Shown here: positions 9,311-17,741 of the stretch, piece by piece
Layout of the letters: each line of letters opens with the position of its first letter
Position numbering within the stretch: the first letter of the stretch is position 1
DNA from: an uncultured beta proteobacterium
GTDB taxonomy: Bacteria; Pseudomonadota; Gammaproteobacteria; Burkholderiales; SG8-41
Length of the DNA stretch: 51,603 nt
Direction: 5' to 3'
Assembly: GCA_903893565.1 (NCBI GenBank)
Contig: CAITMU010000057.1
Span: 1-51,603 of the forward strand
The notes under the pieces: model-generated
What the model saw: only the letters and a program-made list of their open reading frames with translations
What the model was told of the DNA's origin: nothing
Database searches by the model: none
Program-made: the position numbers and the translations under genes

Positions 9311-10327
9311 ATGCAATCCATAAAAAGTAAATCTTTCATGAAAAACAACGGCTTTTTGAATCTCCTTTTAGGGACCTATACTTTTTTTAGTCTTGGTTCA
9401 GTTCAAGCCCAGGATGCCAGTAAACAATATCCCTCTCGCCCAATTCGAATTATTGCTCCGACCAGTCCAGGAGGGGCTAACGATATGTTGCCTCGTTTGC
9501 TATCCCCAAAATTAATTGCCAATCTTGGGCAGCAAATCGTCGTTGATGTAAGGCCTGGTGCTGGAGGGATTGTGGGAACAGAGCTGGCCGCTAAGGCCAT
9601 GCCAGACGGATATACTTTGGTGGTGATAGCTAATGGGTATGCGCTTAATCCCTATATTTACGATAAGCTACCTTATGACACGATGAAGGATTTGGAACGT
9701 GTCACTTTGTTTGCGGCAGCTCCCTTGGTGTTAGTGGTTCATCCCTCCCTTGGCGTGTCTTCTTTATCTGAATTGACTTCGGTGCTTAAAGCACGCCCAG
9801 GACAAATTAATTACGCCTCTTCGGGTGCTGGCTCAGGCGGATGGTTATCGGCCCAGTTATACCGTCGTATGGCAGGGGTCGAAATGGCTCATATTCCCTA
9901 CAAAGGGGCGGGTCAGGCCACTACCGCCGTGGTGTCGGGTGAGGTGAATCTTTTGTTTACCTCACCTTTACCTGCATCGCCACATATCAAGAGTGGACGG
10001 TTGCGCGCTCTGGGGGTGACCTCAGAAAAACGGATTACGTCGCTGGAGGGTGTGCCAGCCATGGGTGAGAGTATGCCTGGTTATGAAGTGATTAATTTCT
10101 TTGGGGTTTTGGCCCCTGGAGGAACTCCAAAGCCAATTGTTGCGAAATTACATCGCGAAATTGCACGCGTGACATCACAAGCCGACATGCACGAGCGCTT
10201 TGAGAGCTTGGGTTATCAGGTGGTTGATAAAAATCCAGAACAATTTACTCAATTTATAAAATCTGAAATGACTAAATGGTCGAAGGTGTTTGTTGATATT
10301 GGTATTAAGCCCACCAGTTTTCACTAG
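9311..10327 (+). CDS. Bug/TctC-type periplasmic receptor 3
   Basis: This 338-residue Bug receptor has a signal peptide cut near VQA|Q. Its first ligand loop is APTSPGGANDMLPR, with Asn-Asp in place of the usual Gly/Thr-Asp, and the second is ASSGAGSGGWLSAQLY, which has Trp where most family members have His. These two changes at the ligand-facing loops suggest a ligand different from that of its neighbours. An internal ATG at 9338 is a possible alternative start; neither has a strong ribosome binding site. It is immediately upstream of the two UGA-containing genes and is the best candidate receptor for whatever they act on (inference). Confidence 0.87.
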   Translation: MQSIKSKSFMKNNGFLNLLLGTYTFFSLGSVQAQDASKQYPSRPIRIIAPTSPGGANDMLPRLLSPKLIANLGQQIVVDVRPGAGGIVGTELAAKAMPDGYTLVVIANGYALNPYIYDKLPYDTMKDLERVTLFAAAPLVLVVHPSLGVSSLSELTSVLKARPGQINYASSGAGSGGWLSAQLYRRMAGVEMAHIPYKGAGQATTAVVSGEVNLLFTSPLPASPHIKSGRLRALGVTSEKRITSLEGVPAMGESMPGYEVINFFGVLAPGGTPKPIVAKLHREIARVTSQADMHERFESLGYQVVDKNPEQFTQFIKSEMTKWSKVFVDIGIKPTSFH

Positions 10328-10372
10328 TTCTTTTTTTCTGTAGGAACCTTTATCTTTGAGGAAGCTTTGCCC

Positions 10373-11974
10373 ATGGCCAATTCGATATTGATTCACAATC
10401 CCCGCGCCCCTTTTTCTCAAGGTTCAGGTCTTAAAGCCTCAGTGCTGGATCATTTAGCCGGAAAAGTGGTTGGGTTTATTGATAATACAAAACCAAACTT
10501 TAATCATCTGATGGATGATCTGGCAGTCACTCTTCTGGAGGACTATCAGGTTCGAAGTGTCATCAAGCGTGGCAAACGGGTTCAATCGATCCCTGCACCG
10601 AGCGCTGTGGTTGACGAATTGGTGGCCGAATGTGATCTTGTCATTACGGGTTCTGGGGATTGAGGCGCTTGCGCGTCGTGGAGTATCCACGACGGGGTCC
10701 AAGTAGTGAAGTCCAAGCGCATGGCTGTCACTGTTTGTTCGACTGCTTTTGAAGTGCTGGGTCGTCGGCAGGCAGCCTCCTTAGGGTGTGCTGAGTTACC
10801 GATTGTTTTAGTGCCCCACCCCTTTGGTTCCATTTCACGGTCGGCATTGCCTAAGATTGCCAAAGAGGTTGCAGCCCAAATTGCGAATCTGATGGCTGAA
10901 AAAAACACCTCCAGAGCATCGACTGTGCTGGTAGATCATTGTGAGATGTTGAACGTGTCTTCCGATGTTGAAATTTTTCATCGACTTTGCATCGAACAAA
11001 AATTAAGTGATGGGTTGCCAGTCATACCGCCAACGCCCGAACGGGTCCAGAAAATGCTGGCGCAATCGGCAAGAAAGCCCGAGGAAGTGATTGCACGCCT
11101 TGCGCCCGCCTTTGGTGACGCCACCGTGGCTCGAATTGCAACCAATGCGGTGATGGCTGGCTGCACGCCGCAGTGTTTGAATGTTCTCATTGCAGCGGTG
11201 GAGGCCATCGCTTGCCCAGAATTTAATTTACAAGGGATTCAAGCTACGACTAATCCTGCGGCGGTGTGGTTGGTCGTCAATGGTCCCATAGCGTCGGCGC
11301 TGGGGGTGAACGGCGGGGCTAATTGCTTAGGGCAGGGGGTGTCGGCTAATGTGACTATCGGTCGTGCACTTCGACTGATTATGCAAAACATCGGCGGGGC
11401 TTTTCCGGGCGACATGGATCGAGCCACTCATGGGCAGCCTGGCAAAATTTCGCTTTGTTGTGCTGAAAATGAATCAGTGAGCCCGTGGATAAGTTTACAT
11501 GTGGAACGGGGACTATCGACCGAAACCAGTTCAGTTACTGCGGTGGGTTTTTCGGGTACGTTAAATATGAACATTCATAGTAAGAATGCTCATGAGATTT
11601 TGCGTTCTATTGCTGATGCGATGGCGCATGGGCCTAGTAATGATTATTGGTGCGGCGGGGAGCCGTGGATTGTCATTTCACCCGAGCATGCGCAAATTCT
11701 GTCTGAAGCGGGGCTCAGTAAAAATGAGGTTAAGCAACATTTGTGGGAAGGCTCAAAAATGTCCGCCTCACGAATGGCGGATAAAGATTTGGAGCGCACC
11801 CGTCGTACGCGTCGCGAAGAATTGGGAGAGATTACGGCGCACACGAAGCTATCGATCAGTCGATCTGCCTCTGATATTGGAATACTGGTGGCTGGCGGCG
11901 AAGGCACACATTCGGTATACATTCCAGGATTTGGGAACTCAAGATCGGTTACACGTGCAGTCGATGCTATTTAA
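10373..11974 (+). CDS. UGSC-type selenoprotein A with in-frame TGA (Sec97)
   Basis: Read through the TGA at 10661-10663, this is one continuous 533-residue frame. Codon 97 would be selenocysteine in D-Sec-G-A-C (Cys100). The N-terminal part (1 to about 185) matches the UGSC-type (seleno)protein family as I know it: G-F-I-D-N-x-K-P-N-F near 34, D-L-V-I-T-G-S-G-D just before Sec, S-W-S-I-H-D after it, and VPHPFG at 147-152. The remainder (about 195-533) is a domain I do not recognise, with SDGLPVIPPT near 212, STTNPAAVW-like sequence near 292 and a Cys-Cys pair at 362-363 in CCAEN. Start: ATG 10373 with GAGGAAG at 10358-10364. A SECIS-like hairpin follows the TGA. Likely a cytoplasmic thiol/selenol enzyme; the Sec-xx-Cys plus VPHPFG layout recalls Sec subunits of glycine/proline reductases. 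Substrate unknown. Stop is TAA. Confidence 0.85.
10674..10694 (+). promoter_or_regulatory. SECIS-like hairpin in selenoprotein A
   Basis: A perfect 9-bp stem, CGTCGTGGA (10674-10682) with TCCACGACG (10686-10694), closes a 3-nt loop, GTA. It starts 11 bases after the TGA, with the loop G at +20 from it. Bacterial SECIS elements lie inside the coding sequence just after the UGA and have a small apical loop with G in the first or second position, which this satisfies. It would recruit SelB with Sec-tRNA. Confidence 0.8.
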
Positions 11975-11989
11975 AAAAGTAGGGATTAT

Positions 11990-13624
11990 ATGATCGAAGT
12001 TTCAACGGTATTGGTGCCTACCGCACCTAAGCAAATTTTTGTTGAAAAAAAACAGCTCACGCTGGAGTCGTTACGAGGTCGGGTGATTGGTTTTATTGAT
12101 AATGCAAAACCAAATTTTAAGGATCTTGTAGATGATCTTGAGCAAATATTAATTGCAAAATATGGAGCGCGTAAAGTCATCAAGCTACGTAAACGAGCGG
12201 CCTCCATACCCGCACCGACAGCCTATATTGATCAACTGGCTGGTGCCTGTGATCTGGTGATCACAGGCTCTGGGGATTGAGGGGCCTGCACGTCGTGGAG
12301 TGTCCACGACAGTGTAGAAATAGCTAAACGCGACGTGGTAGCGGTTGAGATTTGTTCTAGCGCTTTTGTAAATTTGGGGCGTTCTCAGGCGCGAGCCCTC
12401 GGTTATGAAAATCTGCCGATTGCCGTGGTGCCACATCCATTTGGCACAGTGGATCGACAAATCGTTAGACAGTTTGCTGAAAAATGCGCGTGCGACATCG
12501 TAGCATTGGTTTGTCTGCCGCCCGTCACCGAGACCCTAGAAGACTATCAGCCAATCATAGAGGATGTGCAGGGTGCGGCAGAGCTTACAATTGAGCATGC
12601 CCCTAATTTGATGATTGCCTTTAATCGCCTTTGTCGAGATCGCTTCTGGAGTGATGGTTTGCCGGTGATGCCCACGACACGAGAAGCGGTGAGTGCGATG
12701 CTGGCGCAGACCAAACGCCCTCCTCAACAAGTAGTCGCAAGACTGGCCCCTGGGTTTGGTGTGGCAACCGTGGAGTGCATTGCCATTAACGCGGTCTTAG
12801 CCGGATGTGATCCAGAATATATGCCAATACTATTGGCAGCGGTCGAGGCAATGGCAACGCAAAGGTTTAACCTTCAAAGTATTCAGTCCACAACCAATCC
12901 AGCCGCTGTATGGTTAATAGTGAACGGTCCTATCGTTGAAAGATTGGGTATTAATGGGAAATTTAATTGTCTGGGCGAAGGTGTTTGGGCTAATGCCACA
13001 CTGGGTCGTGCTCTGCGTTTGATTTTGCGTAATGTCAGTGGCGCTTTGCCTGGAGAGATGGATCGTGCCACGCAAGGTCAGCCTGCAAAATATTCTTTTT
13101 GCTGCGCTGAAAATGAGGGTGAAAGTCCGTGGGAGCCCTTGCACGTAGAAAGAGGGTTTTCTAGCGAACAAAGTACTGTAACAGTTGTGGGTGCTGAAGG
13201 TACGATGAACATGTGTACATTGGTAAAAGAGGCAGACGAGTTGATTCGTGTCATCGGTTCTACGTTTCGTCACCCGACCAGTAATGAATATGTTCACGGC
13301 GCAGAACCATGGCTTGTTTTATGCCCTGAGCATGCAGATATTCTTCATGAGGCGGGATACACCAAAAGTGAAGTTAAGCGTAGGCTTTGGGAAGCTTCAA
13401 AAATGCAGGCAAGTGAATTGTCAAAAGAGGATATGTCTCGGCTTCAATCTTCACGTACCACCGAGCTTGGGGTGATTGGAGCGGATACTTTATTACCCAT
13501 TTCTCATCACTACGAGGATATTAGTATTATTGTAGCTGGGGGGTCTGGGGCGCATTCGGTCTACGTGCCGTGTTTTGGCAACACGCGATCAGTAACGGTC
13601 GCCATTGCTTCTGACGAAAATTGA
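11990..13624 (+). CDS. UGSC-type selenoprotein B with in-frame TGA (Sec97)
   Basis: This paralog of the preceding gene, 15 bp downstream, gives 544 residues when the TGA at 12278-12280 (codon 97) is read as Sec. The motif is again D-Sec-G-A-C, followed by T-S-W-S-V-H-D. The N-terminal domain carries GFIDNAKPNF and VPHPFG (about 148-153). The C-terminal domain has WSDGLPVMPTT (about 220), STTNPAAVW (about 301) and Cys371-Cys372 in CCAEN, matching its neighbour along its whole length. The gene ends in TGA (13622-13624), so the same transcript uses UGA as Sec and as stop, which only a local SECIS can explain. AGGGA precedes the ATG. The tandem pair probably makes a hetero-oligomer or two isoenzymes with different substrates. 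Bug receptor 4 follows after 39 bp. Confidence 0.85.
12292..12310 (+). promoter_or_regulatory. SECIS-like hairpin in selenoprotein B
   Basis: An 8-bp stem, GTCGTGGA (12292-12299) with TCCACGAC (12303-12310), closes the loop GTG. The loop G is at +20 from the TGA, exactly as in the upstream paralog. Stem bases are the same in both genes even at synonymous codon positions (tcg tgg agt, then cac gac), which suggests selection on RNA structure as well as on protein, although recent duplication could also explain it. Confidence 0.78.
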
Positions 13625-13663
13625 GGATTCTTGTAAGTAATCGAATTTGAAGGTCTTTCTTTT

Positions 13664-14662
13664 ATGAAAATATCGTTTGGGCTAAATAAAAATAGGCTAT
13701 CCCTCCAATCTTTACTATTGTCATGGGTATTTATTCTATTGACGATGGCTGCGCAAGCGCAAAACTTTGGCAATGGGCCGTTAAGAATTGTTTCTCCATT
13801 TCCTCCCGGGGGTGGCACTGATACTTTAGGCAGAATGATCGCGCAACGTTATACCGAGCATTTTGGCTTTCCGGCGATTGTTGAAAATAAAACTGGGGCT
13901 AATGGAACCCTGGGCGCAGCTTTTGTAGCGAAATCCAAAGGTGATGGGTTAACGATGTTGATTGTGCCGGCGGGCTATGTGGCTAATCCTGCTTTATATA
14001 AAAGTCTACCCTATGATCAATCGCATGATTTTGCCCCGGTTTCTTTATTGGCTTCTGGGCCCTTAGTCTTAGTCACCGCGTTATCCCTACCAGTAAACAA
14101 TACGAGGCAGTTTATTACAATGGCAAAAGCGCACCCCGGTGAACTTAATTATGGTTCCCCTGGCAGTGGCGCTTTACCCCATTTGTCGGCCGAATTGTTC
14201 GCTTCGATGAGCGGCATTAAATTGACCCACGTGCCCTATAAAGGTCCTGCTATGGCGATCACCGATTTGATCAGTGGTTACATACAACTTTATTTCATGA
14301 ATGCGACCCAAGCTTTACCCATGGTAGAGACCAAAAAGTTGCGCGCCTTAGGGGTTACCTCTTTGGGGCGCAGTGCGATTGCGCCCTTGATTCCCTCTTT
14401 ATCCGAAAGTGGGGTTAAGGGGTATGAAATGACGAACTGGTATGGGATGTTGGTGCCGGCGACGACTCCTAAAACGGTGGTTTCCAATATCAATTCTGAG
14501 GTCCTGGCGAGTTTGAAATCACCTGAAATACAAAAAAATATTTCTGCGGGTGGTATGGTTGTGGAGGCGAGTAGTGCGGAGCACTTTACCGAATTTTTGA
14601 AGCAAGAAACGCTTAAGTATCAAAAAGTCATAGAATGGGCTGGTATTCGTGGGACTTTATGA
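13664..14662 (+). CDS. Bug/TctC-type periplasmic receptor 4
   Basis: This 332-residue Bug receptor has a signal peptide cut near AQA|Q and loops SPFPPGGGTDTLGR and GSPGSGALPHLSAELF. It lies 39 bp after selenoprotein B with GAAGG upstream of its ATG, so it is probably on the same transcript. Together with receptor 3 it brackets the selenoprotein pair. The second loop has Pro-rich substitutions (S-P-G, L-P-H) that may tune ligand choice. Ligand unknown. Confidence 0.9.
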   Translation: MKISFGLNKNRLSLQSLLLSWVFILLTMAAQAQNFGNGPLRIVSPFPPGGGTDTLGRMIAQRYTEHFGFPAIVENKTGANGTLGAAFVAKSKGDGLTMLIVPAGYVANPALYKSLPYDQSHDFAPVSLLASGPLVLVTALSLPVNNTRQFITMAKAHPGELNYGSPGSGALPHLSAELFASMSGIKLTHVPYKGPAMAITDLISGYIQLYFMNATQALPMVETKKLRALGVTSLGRSAIAPLIPSLSESGVKGYEMTNWYGMLVPATTPKTVVSNINSEVLASLKSPEIQKNISAGGMVVEASSAEHFTEFLKQETLKYQKVIEWAGIRGTL

Positions 14663-14793
14663 GGGGCATCTCATGATGTTGACTACGTTCATCTGATTTC
14701 TGAGCACTGTGCTACATGTTTTGCATCGCGAGTTAAACGATTACATGACTTTAGTGGGAGTATTGAGAATGTTATTTATAGGTGGTGAATATC

Positions 14794-15759
14794 GTGAGTA
14801 GATGTATTTATTATTCTATGTTGATTGGTTTCTCCGGAATCAGTGGTCTTTATGCTGAAAATTATCCGATTAAACCGGTTCGATTGATTGTGGCGCAAGC
14901 CGCCGGTAGTTCTACGGATTTAATCGCTAGGCTCATTGCCGCTCAGCTGACTCGTGAATTGACGCATCCGGTGATTGTGGATATACGTCCCGGCGCCGGT
15001 GGCCTCTTGGGCACTGAATTAGTGGCTAAATCCCCTGCCGATGGCTATACCTTGCAATTGGCGACCATCGCGACTCATGGGGTGATACCCGCTTTGTATA
15101 AGAAATTACCCTTCGATGTGATTAATGATTTTTCTGGCGTAACACTGGCAGCGGTCACTCCTAATGCATTAATCGTTCACCCCTCTTTGCCGGTTAAAAG
15201 TGTTTCTGCACTCATTGACTTTGCAAAAAAACATCCCAATGAAATTAATTTCGGTTCTTCCGGTACGGGTGGGGCCCAGCATATGGCGGCAGAGCTTTTT
15301 GTGAGTCTGTCTGGACAACGAGCTATGACGCATATTGCTTATAAAGGCACAACGCCGGCTTTGACCGGCTTGGTGTCGGGTGAAGTACAGTGGATGCTGC
15401 CTAGTTTAAGCAGTGCGATGGGTTCTGTTACGGCTCGTAAAGTCAGATTATTAGCAATATCCAGTGTTAAGCGAGATGCCACGATGCCAGAGGTGCCTGT
15501 CATTGCCGAGACTATCAAGGGTTTTGAAGTCGAGAGCTGGTGGGGTGTGGTCGCGCCGAAATCGATTCCCAATGCAGTCACTGACTTATTAAATTCAAGT
15601 ATTGGGAAAGCATTAATGTTGCCAGATACCGTATCGAAACTGGCCTCGGATGGTTTGCGAGTTAAATTGATGAATCCTGAAAAGTTTGATGAATTCATTA
15701 AAAAAGAAGTGACAAAATGGAGCCAATTGGTGCGTGACAATAAAATTGTTCAGCAATAA
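14794..15759 (+). CDS. Bug/TctC-type periplasmic receptor 5
   Basis: This 321-residue Bug receptor has a signal peptide ending near LYA|E. Its first ligand loop is atypical, VAQAAGSSTDLIAR, with Gly-Gly replaced by Ser-Ser; the second, GSSGTGGAQHMAAELF, is canonical. I start it at GTG 14794, because AGGTGG at 14780-14785 is 8 bases upstream of it; the GTG at 14782 would fall inside that ribosome binding site. It is followed by a cupin-like gene. Confidence 0.87.
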   Translation: MSRCIYYSMLIGFSGISGLYAENYPIKPVRLIVAQAAGSSTDLIARLIAAQLTRELTHPVIVDIRPGAGGLLGTELVAKSPADGYTLQLATIATHGVIPALYKKLPFDVINDFSGVTLAAVTPNALIVHPSLPVKSVSALIDFAKKHPNEINFGSSGTGGAQHMAAELFVSLSGQRAMTHIAYKGTTPALTGLVSGEVQWMLPSLSSAMGSVTARKVRLLAISSVKRDATMPEVPVIAETIKGFEVESWWGVVAPKSIPNAVTDLLNSSIGKALMLPDTVSKLASDGLRVKLMNPEKFDEFIKKEVTKWSQLVRDNKIVQQ

Positions 15760-15851
15760 TTTTCCTCATGTAAAATTGTTATTCGTTTACCATGGACGTG
15801 GCTAGAGTTTTTTTCGAATTTTGATAACGAATTAAAAGTAAGAGAATATTT

Positions 15852-16637
15852 ATGATCATTTCCGTTCCACACATGGTATCGAAAGAGGACAGAGTCAGAC
15901 AATCTTCTTCTAATCTTTATGGTAATGATCCTCAGACTTTTAGAAGTGATTACACCCCTTGGAAGCCCGGTATCCCTCAGCTTTTACTGGTTGAGCAACC
16001 AGTACCCGCTTCCACCGTGTTGCCGCACTACCACTCGCAGGATCAGTTTCAAATTTTTTTAGATGGCGGTGGGCGACTAGGGCGTCAAGAAATAAAACCT
16101 ATTTCCATTCATTATACAAATCGATATACGGGTTATGGTCCGATTGTTGCAGGAGAACAGGGGGTGTCTTATTACGTGCTCCGCCCTGAATATGATACGT
16201 TGGTGACAGGGCAATACCTACATGTGCCCGGTATGCGAGAAAAACTCAAATCTCAAAAAACGAATAGAAAAGCGGTCACAATCAATGAGGTTGCCTTAAG
16301 GTCTAGTGAAGAGTTATTGGAGATTAAGGGTTGGCACTGCGATCGAGTGATCGATTGCGTTGCGGATCCTTTGGATGAAGGACTTTTTGCTGATGTGCTG
16401 TGTATGGGGCCTCATGCAGAGTATAGGGTATCTCATCCTAATCTCGGAGGAGGGCAAATGATTGTGCTATTAAAAGGATCTGTGTGCTGTAGTGGAGAAC
16501 ATTACTCAGGTCGTTCGGCTATGGCTTTGACGGCCGATGAGTCACCGGTTAGCTTAAAAACTGAAGATAGCGGAGCTCAAATCTTGGTTCTTCAATATCC
16601 CAAACGACCCAAAAAAGATCCTCTCTCATTAGGGTAA
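15852..16637 (+). CDS. Cupin-like protein of unknown reaction
   Basis: This 261-residue protein has a cupin-type segment at about residues 45-80: L-P-H-Y-H-S-Q-D-Q-F-Q-I-F, then a glycine turn (LDGGGRLG). That His-rich strand could bind a metal. A second beta-rich half (about 145-255, with LLKGSVCCSG) looks like another cupin barrel, making it bicupin-like. No signal peptide is evident, so it is likely cytoplasmic. It lies between Bug receptors 5 and 6 and upstream of a TauD/TfdA dioxygenase. It may be a metal-dependent enzyme or a small-molecule sensor; I cannot assign a substrate. Confidence 0.65.
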   Translation: MIISVPHMVSKEDRVRQSSSNLYGNDPQTFRSDYTPWKPGIPQLLLVEQPVPASTVLPHYHSQDQFQIFLDGGGRLGRQEIKPISIHYTNRYTGYGPIVAGEQGVSYYVLRPEYDTLVTGQYLHVPGMREKLKSQKTNRKAVTINEVALRSSEELLEIKGWHCDRVIDCVADPLDEGLFADVLCMGPHAEYRVSHPNLGGGQMIVLLKGSVCCSGEHYSGRSAMALTADESPVSLKTEDSGAQILVLQYPKRPKKDPLSLG

Positions 16638-16709
16638 AAAATATGTGAATGTTGTGTTTGGATTGAACGATCGAAGGTTTCATTAAAAACTATAAAAATA
16701 GGAAATGCA

Positions 16710-17696
16710 ATGAAAGTAAATGTAAAAAGTCTATCGACGATAGCAATGGCTATTTTTTGTTTTACAGAAGTTCATTTTGCCATTGCTCAAGACGTAGGGC
16801 CTTATCCTATTCGTTCGATACATATGATTGTTCCCTTTGCACCAGGAGCCGGGACAGATTTATCGATCCGAACGATTGCGCCAAAGTGGTCAGAACTAAT
16901 GGGTCAACCAATCGTGGTGGACAATCGTGTGGGGGCCTCTGGTATTGTGGGAACCACCTTGGTTTATAAGTCTGCGAGTGATGGATATACTTTGCTTTTT
17001 ACGGCTACGGATCTTGCGATTAACCCGGCTCTTTTTTCAAAAATTCCTTATGATGCGATGAAGGACTTGATGCCCGTAGGACGCGCGGTTAACTTTCCTA
17101 ATTTTTTAGTGGTTAATGCTGATTTTCCGCTTAAAACGGTGATGGAGTTGATTGCTTTGGCAAAAGAAAAGCCTTGGTCATTAAGTTATGGAACTGCCGG
17201 TAATGGCACTCCTCCTCATATCTCAGCGGAACTTTTTAAGCAGTTAACTAAGACAGATTTAACCCATGTCCCCTACAAGGGGAGTGCTCAGGCGATGACC
17301 GATGTGATTGGAGGTCAGATTCAGCTGATGTTCGTGAATACGGTTTCTGCCACACAATATGTGCGTAATGGTCGTTTGCGGGTGCTGGGTATCACCACGG
17401 CCCAAAGAGCTAGCTTTGCTCCTGAGGTACCCACCATAGCAGAGGCCGGAGTGCCTGGCTATGAGTTGGTGACTTGGACTGGTGTAACTGCCCCTCAAGG
17501 GACTTCACGAGAAGTGATTGCCAAATTGAATCGAGAATTAGTCAAGGCTTTAGAAAATCCTGAGTTAAAGGAGAAATTAACTGCTCAAGGTTCAATTGTG
17601 ACCCCCAGTACCCCTGAGCAATACGGTCTGTTAATTGCTAATGACACCCGACGTTTGGGGCAAGTCGCTAAAATTGCCAAAATGCATATTGATTAA
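16710..17696 (+). CDS. Bug/TctC-type periplasmic receptor 6
   Basis: This 328-residue Bug receptor has a signal peptide cut near AIA|Q and AGGA at about 16698 ahead of the ATG. Its loops are VPFAPGAGTDLSIR and GTAGNGTPPHISAELF. Compared with the consensus, the first loop has Ala in the glycine run and the second has Pro-Pro before the His. It is 45 bp upstream of the dioxygenase gene, so a shared substrate is plausible. Confidence 0.9.
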   Translation: MKVNVKSLSTIAMAIFCFTEVHFAIAQDVGPYPIRSIHMIVPFAPGAGTDLSIRTIAPKWSELMGQPIVVDNRVGASGIVGTTLVYKSASDGYTLLFTATDLAINPALFSKIPYDAMKDLMPVGRAVNFPNFLVVNADFPLKTVMELIALAKEKPWSLSYGTAGNGTPPHISAELFKQLTKTDLTHVPYKGSAQAMTDVIGGQIQLMFVNTVSATQYVRNGRLRVLGITTAQRASFAPEVPTIAEAGVPGYELVTWTGVTAPQGTSREVIAKLNRELVKALENPELKEKLTAQGSIVTPSTPEQYGLLIANDTRRLGQVAKIAKMHID

Positions 17697-17741
17697 TGGG
17701 ATCGAATCAATCGAATTTAAAAACCGCAATTTAATAAAAAA

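Noticed and set aside
10661..10663. TGA as a nonsense mutation or sequencing error making a pseudogene
   Set aside because: The same codon of the adjacent paralog also has TGA, both downstream halves are intact with no further stops, and a matched hairpin follows each TGA.
10674..10694. Hairpin as an intrinsic terminator ending a short gene at the TGA
   Set aside because: No T-run follows; coding sequence with paralog conservation continues through and beyond it.
10582..10908. Minus-strand open frames across the selenoprotein region
   Set aside because: They are shadows opposite a conserved coding region; codon patterns and paralog conservation support only the plus strand.
10373..13624. 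Genome-wide reassignment of TGA to an amino acid
   Set aside because: TGA terminates many genes in the window, such as those ending at 2577, 42078, 42494, 43369, 44364 and the second selenoprotein itself at 13624.
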